Source: Bacillus litorisediminis
GTDB taxonomy: Bacteria > Bacillota > Bacilli > Bacillales > JC228
Length of the DNA: 64,000 nucleotides
Direction of reading: 5' to 3'
Assembly: GCF_022808645.1 (NCBI RefSeq)
Contig: NZ_JAKZKT010000019.1
Span: 1 to 64,000, forward strand
Position numbers and translations under genes: made by a program
Shown here: positions 8,435 through 15,938 of the stretch, piece after piece
Layout of the letters: every line of letters begins with the position of its first letter
How positions within the stretch are numbered: the stretch's first letter is position 1
The notes under the pieces: generated by a model
Databases searched by the model: none
What the model saw: only the letters and a program-made list of their open reading frames with translations
Told to the model about the DNA's origin: nothing

Positions 8435-8463
8435 ATCATACAGGATTTTTTAGCCGTTGAAAA
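8435..8463 (-). promoter_or_regulatory. Promoter of the GNAT leader transcript
   Basis: On the minus strand a TTTTCA element (8458-8463) and TATGAT (8435-8440) are spaced by 17 bases. This places the start of the leader RNA near 8428. Confidence 0.5.
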
Positions 8464-8519
8464 TAGGGAAAACGTTAATATTTCGTAAAAACTTTTGACA
8501 AAATGTTGAACCCTGTCGA

Positions 8520-9644
8520 TTAAACAGTTTTAAACACAATTTCACCATTTATAATCGTCATGCTAGGTTTTGCTAAGAAGGAAAACGGGTGATCATCCCA
8601 TAGAACAACATCAGCATCTTTGCCTATTTCAATACTTCCTACACGATCTTCTATTTGTAAATTCTTAGCTGGCAATATCGTAATTCCTTCTAATGCTCTT
8701 TGTACTGACAAACCTTCCCGAACAGCTAATGCAGCACATACATTTAAATATTGAATGGGAGTATATGGATGATCCGTTGTAATAGAAACTTCGATTCCTC
8801 TTTCGTACAGGGATTGGTACGTATACCAGCTTTTATTTTTTAATTCAACTTTAGAGCGTCGAGTCATTGTGGGACCAACTGAAACCTTTAAACCAACGGG
8901 CAGTTCTTCCACAACGAGATGGCCCTCTGTACAATGTTCAATCCGCAAATCAAGATTGAATTCCTCAGCAAATCGAACTGCTGAAATGATATCATCAGCG
9001 CGGTGTGCATGAATTCGAACTGGGATTTCCCGATTTAACGCCATTAAAATTGGTGCTGTTCGTAAATCCTCAGGGTTTCCTTCTGTCATGGCTTTATAAA
9101 ACGCCTCTCTAAGCATTCCCATGATTCCCATGCGGGTAATAGATTCTTTATTGCCCTGAGAATGCATTCGTTTCGGATTTTCTCCTAAAGCTATCTTTAG
9201 ACCAGCGATATCCTTCACAATCATTTTCTCGATATGTTTCCCTGCCGTTTTTATTACTGAGGTCGTTCCGCCAATCACATTTGCACTCCCTGGCATAACA
9301 TGGGCTGTTGTAATGCCATAGCGAATTGAATCAGTAAATGCGGGATCGAGGGGGTAGACACCATCCTTAGCACGAATATGGGGAGTGATTGGTTCTATCG
9401 TTTCATTCGCATCATTACCAGCCCAGCCTGTTCCTTCGTCATACAGACCTAAGTGGGTGTGAACATCGATAAAGCCTGGAAGTAAATATTGTCCGGTTCC
9501 ATCGATAATCGTAACGGAAAGAGGAGGAGTTAAGTTTTCACCAATCTCTTTTATTTTTCCATCCTGAATCAGTACATCCTGATTAAGCTTTGTATGAGAC
9601 GTAACAGGGATTAAAGTAACATTTTTTATTAATAGTGTACTCAT
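8520..9644 (-). CDS. Amidohydrolase (imidazolonepropionase-like)
   Basis: A 374-residue metal-dependent hydrolase of the amidohydrolase superfamily. The N-terminal beta-sandwich strands are followed by the metal motif GFIDVHTHLG (residues about 56-65). Later metal ligands are suggested by HAHR (near 212), EHCTEGH (near 235) and TTDHPYT (near 290), and the protein ends with the usual KDADVVLWDD and NGEIV segments. The physiological substrate is unknown; similar Bacillus proteins are annotated only as amidohydrolases. The ATG at 9644 follows AAGGAGAAAGC on the minus strand. It lies 69 bases beyond the dedA remnant and may be co-transcribed with uppP and dedA. Confidence 0.85.
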   Translation of the reverse strand: MSTLLIKNVTLIPVTSHTKLNQDVLIQDGKIKEIGENLTPPLSVTIIDGTGQYLLPGFIDVHTHLGLYDEGTGWAGNDANETIEPITPHIRAKDGVYPLDPAFTDSIRYGITTAHVMPGSANVIGGTTSVIKTAGKHIEKMIVKDIAGLKIALGENPKRMHSQGNKESITRMGIMGMLREAFYKAMTEGNPEDLRTAPILMALNREIPVRIHAHRADDIISAVRFAEEFNLDLRIEHCTEGHLVVEELPVGLKVSVGPTMTRRSKVELKNKSWYTYQSLYERGIEVSITTDHPYTPIQYLNVCAALAVREGLSVQRALEGITILPAKNLQIEDRVGSIEIGKDADVVLWDDHPFSFLAKPSMTIINGEIVFKTV

Positions 9645-9713
9645 GCTTTCTCCTTACAGGTAAAAATCAAATAGTTTAGCCTATTGTAGCATGAGACCAT
9701 TAGGTTGCCACTA

Positions 9714-10303
9714 TCATTTTTTCCGATGAGCTCTTTTTTTTATAAAAAAATAAAGCAATAGAGAACATAGGGCAAAGACAATGAGATGTTTCATATATCT
9801 TCCTGCCAGATTTTCAATCGAAGCCCAATTATCTCCAAGACTCATACCAAGCAAAAGGAATAGAAAAGTCCAAGGAATCATTGCTGCCATCGTATAGGTG
9901 AGAAAGGTTGAAAAATGCATTTTCCCAATGCCTGCCGGAATTGAAATCGCATGACGAACAACTGGAATAAAACGTGCAAAAAAATAACCGTTGGTCCGTA
10001 CTCGTTAAACCATTTTTCTGATTTCGAAAGATGATGAGGAGAAATTAAAATCCATTTGCCAAATCGTTCGATAAAAGGTCTCCCACCGTACAAACCGATC
10101 CAGTAGAGGAAAACCTGGGCAATCGTGCCTCCAAAAATGCCTGCAATCATCGCATCCAAAAAAGAGAGATGATTCGTATAAACGAGATAGCCTCCATAAC
10201 TTAAAACAACCTCACTTGGGATTACCTCGACCATTAGCCCAAGCAAAATTCCCCAAAAGCCAAATGATTGTAGTAGATCAAATAATTCATGAACCCATTC
10301 CAT
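9714..10303 (-). pseudogene. DedA-family membrane protein gene with a frameshift
   Basis: The first 120 codons (from the ATG at 10303, after AGAGGTG) encode a DedA N-terminus with EVIPSEVVLSYGGYL and membrane segments. After EYGPTVIF the frame is lost at an A7 run (plus strand 9978-9984). Adding one base restores the family signature FARFIPVVRHAISIPAGIGKM and about 70 further residues, which are intact in the second frame down to 9714. The intact protein would be about 196 residues, normal for DedA. DedA proteins such as B. subtilis UptA flip undecaprenyl phosphate, and the gene directly follows uppP, so the pair makes functional sense. The shift may be a real mutation, a slippage switch or an assembly error in a homopolymer. 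Confidence 0.8.
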
Positions 10304-10323
10304 TAATGATTACACCTCTTATA

Positions 10324-11103
10324 TTACATAATGCCAAGGGATTGTAATGCAAGGACAAGACCGCCAAGTATCCACACATACACAGCAAAGATTTTTAAAG
10401 ATTTTTTCTTTAAAATATGCAGCATCGTCATAATGGCTAAGTATCCGAACAAAGCGGAACTGATTGTGCCAACTAAAAGACTGGACAAAGAAACAGTGTT
10501 AATGGTACCTGTAAATAATTCTTTGCTTTGTAGCAATATCCCCCCAAAGATTGCGGGAATGGAAAGGAAAAAGGAGAAATATGCAGCGGTTTCCCGATCG
10601 AGTTTTCGCCATAAACCTGCCGCAATTGTGAAGCCAGACCGAGAAAGGGCGGGAAAAATCGCAGCCGCCTGGAAGGTACCAATAAAAAAAGCATCTTTTA
10701 CGCTAATGTCTTCCATTTTCTTGGAACCATTCCGGATAGAATCGGAAAACCAAAGAATGGCACCTGTAAGCAGAAATTCCCAGCCTAAAGTGACTCCAGT
10801 TTTTGAGATTGCATCAAAATAGTCTTCAAACAAGAGCCCGACGATGACGGCTGGAATGGTCCCGACTGCAAGCAAAAAAGATAGCTTATGAAATGGATTT
10901 TTTAAAATCGTGACTATTTCATTTTTATAAATAACTAAGACGGCTAAAAGTGTTCCAATGTGAAGCATCGTATCTAAAAATAGACCTGCATCCTGAAGTC
11001 CAAAAAACTGTCTCCCAAGAAATAAATGACCAGTACTGGAAATAGGCAAAAATTCAGTTAATCCTTGGATTAACCCAAGAAAAAATGCTTCAATTTTTGT
11101 CAA
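10324..11103 (-). CDS. uppP: Undecaprenyl-diphosphate phosphatase UppP (BacA)
   Basis: A 259-residue polytopic membrane enzyme that dephosphorylates undecaprenyl diphosphate to recycle the lipid carrier of cell-wall synthesis; it also gives bacitracin tolerance. The family motifs are clear: GLTEFLPISSTGHL near the N-terminus and PALSRSG near residue 160, which together form the active site. I chose the TTG at 11103 because GGTGAG lies just before it; GTG codons at 11112 and 11115 are in frame but lack any binding site, so the start is uncertain. The dedA gene starts 20 bases downstream, suggesting one operon for undecaprenyl phosphate recycling. Confidence 0.92.
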   Translation of the reverse strand: MTKIEAFFLGLIQGLTEFLPISSTGHLFLGRQFFGLQDAGLFLDTMLHIGTLLAVLVIYKNEIVTILKNPFHKLSFLLAVGTIPAVIVGLLFEDYFDAISKTGVTLGWEFLLTGAILWFSDSIRNGSKKMEDISVKDAFFIGTFQAAAIFPALSRSGFTIAAGLWRKLDRETAAYFSFFLSIPAIFGGILLQSKELFTGTINTVSLSSLLVGTISSALFGYLAIMTMLHILKKKSLKIFAVYVWILGGLVLALQSLGIM

Positions 11104-11250
11104 ATATCTCACCACGCTTTGTATTTGGAAAACTAAAAAATCGAGGTAAGTCTTCCTTTGGACAAACCTTTACTTCATATGTATTCAGCATGCAGGCATA
11201 CCATGACATGAAATCAGGACTAGTAGGGAAGAAGAGGATCTTACATCATC

Positions 11251-11283
11251 AAAAAAATAGAGTAGATTAGCATCTACTCTTTA
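11251..11283 (-). terminator. Terminator of the small 66-residue protein gene
   Basis: A 9-bp perfect stem (11259-11267 with 11272-11280) overlaps the gene's 3' end and is followed on the minus strand by a run of seven Ts (plus 11251-11257). Confidence 0.75.
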
Positions 11284-11474
11284 AAATAGTCCTCAAATTC
11301 TTTTGGGTCATCTGGTAATTTATTTTCTAAGTAAGGATTTTCCTCTGTTGCATTTTCCGGGTCCAGATTTGTTTTAATAACCAGCGTTGGCTGTTTATTT
11401 CCCTCTGCAATGACTCTGTCACTTAGTTCGTTAAAATCTTTCATATTGGGGCTTCCAGGTTTTCTTGGCTCCAT
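11274..11474 (-). CDS. Small acidic hypothetical protein
   Basis: A 66-residue acidic, proline-rich protein with no membrane segment, cysteine motif or recognisable domain. It ends with an Asp/Glu-rich tail (DDPKEFEDYFKE). The ATG at 11474 is preceded on the minus strand by the strong AAGGAGGTGACG site. Its own terminator overlaps the stop codon. I do not recognise the family; the strong translation signals and terminator make it a likely real gene. Confidence 0.65.
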   Translation of the reverse strand: MEPRKPGSPNMKDFNELSDRVIAEGNKQPTLVIKTNLDPENATEENPYLENKLPDDPKEFEDYFKE

Positions 11475-11598
11475 ACGGCGTCACCTCCTTGATGATTAGC
11501 ATGCAGTCCAAAGAGAAAAATATGTAAGATCGCTAAGGGGAAGCCAAAAAAATATAGTACAATATACACTTAGAATCCAAAAGAAATGAGGAATGCAA

Positions 11599-11940
11599 AT
11601 GGAAGAATTAGCGATCCAACTGGCCCAGAAACAATTAGATGCCTACAACAGTCAAAATTTGGAGGAGTTTTTATCGGTATACAGTGAAGATGTAGAGGTA
11701 TTGGAATTTCCCACAAACAAGCAAATGTATAAAGGTATAGAGCGGATGAGAGAGAGGTATGAAGCATTATTTAAAAACAATCCAAATCAGCATGCAAAGC
11801 TGCTAACGAGAATGGCAAAAGGAAATATCGTGATCGATCATGAGTATGTTACAGGAAGAACAAATGAAATCGAAGTTACAGCCATCGCTATGTATGAAAT
11901 AAAAGGCAACAAGATTGGAAGAGTCTGGTTTGTAAAATAG
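11599..11940 (+). CDS. NTF2-like / SnoaL-like protein
   Basis: A 113-residue protein of the NTF2-like cone fold. Typical features are the N-terminal helix with QLDAYNSQNLEEFLSVYSEDVEV, the MYKGIERMRERYEALFK helix and the ending strands VTAIAMYEIKGNKIGRVWFVK. Family members include steroid isomerases, polyketide cyclases and non-enzymatic binding proteins; no catalytic set is clear enough here to assign a reaction. The ATG at 11599 is preferred over that at 11593, since GAGG at 11588-11591 is at a workable distance only from the second. The gene has its own terminator. Confidence 0.78.
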   Translation: MEELAIQLAQKQLDAYNSQNLEEFLSVYSEDVEVLEFPTNKQMYKGIERMRERYEALFKNNPNQHAKLLTRMAKGNIVIDHEYVTGRTNEIEVTAIAMYEIKGNKIGRVWFVK

Positions 11941-11941
11941 C

Positions 11942-11978
11942 GAAAAAGCATCTGAGGGTTTCTCGGATGCTTTTTCTT
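11942..11978 (+). terminator. Terminator after the NTF2-like gene
   Basis: A long stem reads AAAAAGCATC...GATGCTTTTT with an inner CTGAG/CTCGG helix, ending in Ts. Confidence 0.85.
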
Positions 11979-12078
11979 AATGTTTCTGACTATTGTCGTT
12001 CCCTTGCTTATCATTTTTTTATTTTTCTATTCATTTTTCATAGAACCCAAATAAAAATCATAGGTTTAAAGTAGAACA

Positions 12079-12229
12079 CACAGTGCAGACCGGCCAATAA
12101 ACAGCGTAGACCGGCCCATAAACAGTGCGGACCGGCACATAAACAGCGTAGACTGGCCCATAAACAGTGAGGACCGGCACATAAACAGCGCAGACCGGCA
12201 CATAAACAGTGCAGACCGGCACATAAATT
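12079..12229 (+). repeat. 21-bp intergenic tandem repeat, seven copies
   Basis: The element ACCGGCACATAAACAG plus five variable bases recurs at exact 21-bp steps, with ACCGGC (or ACTGGC) at 12089, 12110, 12131, 12152, 12173, 12194 and 12215. Copies differ by one to four bases. The array ends just before the ribosome binding site of the next gene. The core ATAAACAG also occurs in the array at 53.1-53.45 kb. Confidence 0.9.
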
Positions 12230-12246
12230 ATTTGGGAGTCGACAAT

Positions 12247-12966
12247 ATGATGAATGAAATTTATGCAGACATTACAAACCAATACATGAAACAAAGCCTC
12301 TGGCTGATGCATTTATCCCTGTTTGTAGTTATGATTTGTATTATATGGGATATTCCATATGGGATTTGGATTATATCTCCGCTTTTTGTCTTAAGTTTAA
12401 TTAGCGGATACATGTCGTATGTGTATCGTAACAGAACTTTTGACACTACCTCTGAAAAGAGGGATCATTCTGCGAATAGCGTAACAAACGATTTTGTAAT
12501 ACTGAAAGATGGGACAACCGTATATTTTATGGATCCAACAGGACGTAAACATTACACTGTACGGAACCGGGGAAAATCAGTATTTACCTTATATAATCAA
12601 AGGAATTTTCCAGTATGTTCAATTGAGAAAAGCCTTTTCTCCTCCTCTCCCTTTACGATTCGTAATCATAAACATAAGCTTATCGCAGTTTATATGGAAG
12701 GGGATACAGCTTCATTTTTTGCATATAATGGAAAAGTCATCCTAAAAGATGAATCATTCTCCATTAAATCCATCCATTTGCATCATTTTTGTTTTGAATC
12801 CGAATCACGAGAAAGGATTGCATTTGTTCAAAAAGGGTGGATGCCTATTCTTTGGCAAAAACGATTCCCCGCGAATGCTCCGACCATCACATTTAAAGAA
12901 GATGCAGATATAGAAAGAAGAGAGATTTTGCTCCTAGTGATCGGTTATATTCTTCTCCAAAAATAA
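12247..12966 (+). CDS. Membrane protein with tubby/LURP-one-like domain (tentative)
   Basis: A 239-residue protein. Residues 15-60 form two closely spaced membrane helices. From about 80 to the end it is beta-rich, with repeated short strands of the type TVYFMDPTGRKHYTVRN and SIEKSLFSSSPFTIRN. This strand-turn pattern recalls LURP-one/tubby-like domains, which can bind phosphoinositide or act as scramblase-like modules, but the resemblance is by eye only. The ATG at 12247 follows TGGGAG; a TTG 15 bases upstream is less likely. It sits between the 21-bp repeat array and the FMN riboswitch and seems to be monocistronic. Confidence 0.6.
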   Translation: MMNEIYADITNQYMKQSLWLMHLSLFVVMICIIWDIPYGIWIISPLFVLSLISGYMSYVYRNRTFDTTSEKRDHSANSVTNDFVILKDGTTVYFMDPTGRKHYTVRNRGKSVFTLYNQRNFPVCSIEKSLFSSSPFTIRNHKHKLIAVYMEGDTASFFAYNGKVILKDESFSIKSIHLHHFCFESESRERIAFVQKGWMPILWQKRFPANAPTITFKEDADIERREILLLVIGYILLQK

Positions 12967-13025
12967 TATAAGCAGAATATATGCTTTTTAATTTTATTTT
13001 TGATATGATGTGTATAATTCGATAT

Positions 13026-13166
13026 GGTTCCTTCGGGGCAGGGTGCAATTCCCGACCGGCGGTGATGAGCGATCGCTTGCTCTAAGTCCGTGACCCGTAT
13101 TTAATACGGTGGATTCGGTGAAAATCCGAAGCCGACAGTGAAAGTCTGGATGGGAGAAGGAAGACG
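13026..13166 (+). promoter_or_regulatory. FMN riboswitch (RFN element)
   Basis: The conserved blocks of the RFN aptamer are present in order: TTCGGGGCAGGGTGCAATTC, CCGACCGGCGGTGATGAGC, AAGTCCGTGACCCG, GGTGAAAATCCGAAGCCGAC and AGTCTGGATGGGAGAAGGA. It precedes a strong terminator and the rib genes, so FMN binding is expected to cause premature termination. A TATAAT at about 13012 fits the promoter. Confidence 0.97.
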
Positions 13167-13206
13167 AGCGTTTGTTAAGACGCTTATTTCAATATGGACA
13201 AAATCG

Positions 13207-13235
13207 CCCCGTTTTGACAAAAACGGGGTTTTTTT
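13207..13235 (+). terminator. Riboswitch-controlled terminator
   Basis: A 9-bp stem CCCCGTTTT/AAAACGGGG (13207-13215 with 13220-13228) followed by seven Ts forms the expression platform of the FMN riboswitch. Confidence 0.92.
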
Positions 13236-13314
13236 ATGACATGAAACAATGTCTTCAGGTATTTTTGGAAAAGCTAAAGTTATATTTTCCCGTATACATA
13301 AGGAGGTGTTTTGG

Positions 13315-13968
13315 ATGTTTACTGGCATCGTTGAAGAAATAGGAACGATCCGGGAAATTAAACAGGGTAAAGAAGCGATGACTCTTACCATTCAAGCTAA
13401 AATAACAATGGAGGATATCCATCTCGGAGACAGTTATTCGATAAATGGTGTATGTTTAACCGTTAACTCTTTTACTAAAGACCAGTTTACAGTAGATGTA
13501 ATGCCTGAAACGTTCCATAACACTGCGCTTTCCAAATTAAAGGTAGGATCCCCTATTAATATAGAAAGGGCCATGGCAGCGAATGGCAGGTTTGGCGGTC
13601 ATTTTGTCTCGGGTCACGTGGATGGAGTGGGGACTATAGTAGGGCGAACGGAGAGAAGTAACGCGATTTATTTAAATATTCAAGTTCCCGAACATATCGA
13701 ACAATTCTTAATCCATCGGGGTTCTGTAACACTAGATGGAACGTCGTTAACGATCTTTTCAATCGAAGGGAATGTGATTACCGTTTCTTTAATTCCTCAT
13801 ACAGCTCATGTGACAATTTTAGGAGGAAAAAAGATAGGAGATCTGATTAACGTGGAAGCTGATATGCTAGCAAAATATATAGCAAGCTTATTAAATAACA
13901 GGAGCCAGCAAAAAGAAAAAAAGGGAATAACTCTTTCATTTTTGAATCAGCATGGGTTCTTGTCTTAA
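13315..13968 (+). CDS. ribE: Riboflavin synthase (alpha chain)
   Basis: A 217-residue enzyme that dismutates two 6,7-dimethyl-8-ribityllumazine molecules into riboflavin and a pyrimidine. The start [12 protein letters not shown] is diagnostic, and the tandem lumazine-binding domains are visible as two similar halves, each with a G-x-x-x-x-N-G/D-G-x-C/T-S-L-T-type motif (INGVCLTV near 45; LDGTSLTI near 140) and [14 protein letters not shown] at the junction. The ATG at 13315 follows AAGGAGGTG. It is the first gene after the riboswitch; ribD, which usually precedes it in Bacillus, is absent. Confidence 0.96.
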   Translation: MFTGIVEEIGTIREIKQGKEAMTLTIQAKITMEDIHLGDSYSINGVCLTVNSFTKDQFTVDVMPETFHNTALSKLKVGSPINIERAMAANGRFGGHFVSGHVDGVGTIVGRTERSNAIYLNIQVPEHIEQFLIHRGSVTLDGTSLTIFSIEGNVITVSLIPHTAHVTILGGKKIGDLINVEADMLAKYIASLLNNRSQQKEKKGITLSFLNQHGFLS

Positions 13969-13987
13969 AGTGAAGGGTGTGAGTCAT

Positions 13988-15193
13988 TTGTTCGATACAA
14001 TTGAAGCGGCATTAGAAGATTTAAGAAATGGTAAAGTAATTATTGTAGTTGATGATGAAGACCGTGAAAATGAGGGAGACTTTATTGCGGTAGCTGAATA
14101 TGCAACACCAGAAGTCATTAACTTTATGGCAACTGAAGGAAGAGGTCTGATTTGTACTCCCATTTCAGAGGAAAGAGCGAGTCAGCTGCAGCTGAAGCCT
14201 ATGACGGATGTCAATACTGATCTGCACGGGACTGCTTTTACAATCAGTGTCGATCATCAAGAAACCACTACAGGTATTAGCGCATTCGAAAGAAGCTTGA
14301 CCATTCAGAAATTGATAGACCCTTTTTCACAGCCAAAAGATTTTAAACGACCTGGTCATGTATTTCCTTTAATCGCTAAAAACGGAGGCGTTCTTCGGAG
14401 AGCAGGACATACGGAAGCCGCTGTGGATTTAGCTCGATTAGCGGGAAAACAGCCAGCTGGCGTCATTTGTGAAATTCTCAATGAGGATGGCACAATGGCA
14501 AGGGTGCCACAGCTTAAAAAGATTGCGGAAAAGCATAATCTGAAATTAATTACGATTCAGGATTTGATTAGCTATCGCTTGCAGCATGACAGTTTAATTA
14601 AAAGAGAAGTAGAGGTGCAGCTTCCTACGATATATGGGACCTTTCGTGCAATTGGCTATACCAATGTGTTAGACGGTAAAGAGCATGTTGCTCTGGTGAA
14701 AGGTGAAATCAATGGGGACGAGCCCGTCTTGGTAAGAGTGCATTCAGAATGTTTAACAGGTGACGTTTTTGGTTCCAATCGGTGTGATTGCGGACCGCAA
14801 TTACATTCCGCACTCGAACAAATTGAAGCTGCCGGAAATGGTGTCTTACTGTATATGCGCCAAGAAGGCCGCGGCATTGGATTAATCAATAAATTAAAGG
14901 CCTATAAGCTGCAGGAAGAAGGCCTTGATACTGTTGAAGCGAATCAAGAGCTTGGATTTAAGCCGGATTTGCGTGACTATGGCATTGGTGCCCAAATTTT
15001 ACGGGATTTAGGTATTCAACAACTCAAAATCATGACCAATAATCCAAGAAAAATAAAGGGACTGAATGGATATGGGCTTGAAGTGGTGGAAAGAGTAGCA
15101 ATTCAAATGCCAATCAAAAAAGAGAACGAAAAATACTTGCACACAAAGCATGATAAGCTTGGACATTTATTACAATTTCATCAAGGGGAGTGA
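13988..15193 (+). CDS. ribBA: Bifunctional DHBP synthase / GTP cyclohydrolase II
   Basis: A 401-residue fusion. The N-terminal half (about 1-200) is 3,4-dihydroxy-2-butanone-4-phosphate synthase with [11 protein letters not shown] and the [11 protein letters not shown] motif. The C-terminal half (205-400) is GTP cyclohydrolase II with the zinc site [19 protein letters not shown] and RQEGRGIGL. Both branches that feed lumazine synthesis are thus supplied. I prefer the TTG at 13988, which follows GAAGGG; an in-frame ATG at 13952 would overlap ribE by 17 bases and has no binding site. The gene is translationally close to ribE and leaves 6 bases before ribH. Confidence 0.95.
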   Translation: MFDTIEAALEDLRNGKVIIVVDDEDRENEGDFIAVAEYATPEVINFMATEGRGLICTPISEERASQLQLKPMTDVNTDLHGTAFTISVDHQETTTGISAFERSLTIQKLIDPFSQPKDFKRPGHVFPLIAKNGGVLRRAGHTEAAVDLARLAGKQPAGVICEILNEDGTMARVPQLKKIAEKHNLKLITIQDLISYRLQHDSLIKREVEVQLPTIYGTFRAIGYTNVLDGKEHVALVKGEINGDEPVLVRVHSECLTGDVFGSNRCDCGPQLHSALEQIEAAGNGVLLYMRQEGRGIGLINKLKAYKLQEEGLDTVEANQELGFKPDLRDYGIGAQILRDLGIQQLKIMTNNPRKIKGLNGYGLEVVERVAIQMPIKKENEKYLHTKHDKLGHLLQFHQGE

Positions 15194-15199
15194 TTCATT

Positions 15200-15664
15200 A
15201 TGAATACATTTGAAGGACATTTAGTTGGCACAGGTTTAAAAATTGGTATCGTTGTGGGAAGATTTAATGATTTTATTACAAGCAAACTGTTAGATGGAGC
15301 ATTAGACGGATTAAAGCGTCTTGGTGTAGAAGATGACTCAGTATCAGTTGCATGGGTTCCTGGTGCATTTGAAATCCCATTGGCCGCTAAAAAAATGGCG
15401 GATTCTAAAAAATATGATGCTGTCATCACACTAGGAACTGTTATTCGCGGAGCTACACCTCACTTTGACTATGTGAGCAGCGAGGTTTCTAAAGGAGTGG
15501 CAAAAGTCAGTTTAGAAATAGGAGTACCTGTCGTGTTTGGGGTACTGACCACAGATACGATTGAACAAGCTGTTGAAAGAGCTGGAACAAAAGCTGGAAA
15601 TAAAGGCTTTGAAGCTGCGCAAACTGCAATTGAAATGGCGAATTTGTTGAAATCCTTTGAATAA
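15200..15664 (+). CDS. ribH: 6,7-dimethyl-8-ribityllumazine synthase
   Basis: A 154-residue enzyme that condenses the RibBA product dihydroxybutanone phosphate with the pyrimidine intermediate to give lumazine; it forms a 60-subunit capsid in Bacillus. Family motifs include [48 protein letters not shown] and [23 protein letters not shown]. The ATG at 15200 follows AAGGGGAG at the end of ribBA. It is the last gene of the operon and has its own terminator. A decayed copy of its last 75 bases plus terminator lies 3 kb downstream at 18631-18755. Confidence 0.97.
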   Translation: MNTFEGHLVGTGLKIGIVVGRFNDFITSKLLDGALDGLKRLGVEDDSVSVAWVPGAFEIPLAAKKMADSKKYDAVITLGTVIRGATPHFDYVSSEVSKGVAKVSLEIGVPVVFGVLTTDTIEQAVERAGTKAGNKGFEAAQTAIEMANLLKSFE

Positions 15665-15681
15665 AATAAGCAAGAGAGTGG

Positions 15682-15713
15682 AACAGGCGATCCTTTGGGT
15701 TGCCTGTTTTTTT
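15682..15713 (+). terminator. Terminator of the rib operon
   Basis: AACAGGC pairs with GCCTGTT around a GATCC/GGTT extension, followed by a run of Ts. Confidence 0.85.
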
Positions 15714-15938
15714 ATGTAAACGTCTTCTAAGACGCTTAAAAAACTTTACGATACATAAAAGGAAATCTAATACTTCCAATTATTGTGTAATTTTTTGAAA
15801 ACCAGGTATTATTAACCATATTTATTAAAACCAGATAGTCTACTAATCCTATTTTTATTTAGGACATAATTAAGACTATTATTTCAATCTATAATATTTC
15901 TATCTTATAAAATAATATTGGGGGGAGCTGAAAGTAAT

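Noticed and set aside
10331-10822. A 163-residue plus-strand frame opposite uppP.
   Set aside because: It is the antisense shadow of a clearly conserved gene.
12079-12229. A CRISPR array at the 21-bp repeat.
   Set aside because: Units are contiguous with no unique spacers, and no cas genes are in the window.
12058-12312. An 84-residue minus-strand frame with a VYVPVxx heptad.
   Set aside because: It is the 21-bp repeat read backwards, has no ribosome site and overlaps the start of the membrane-protein gene.
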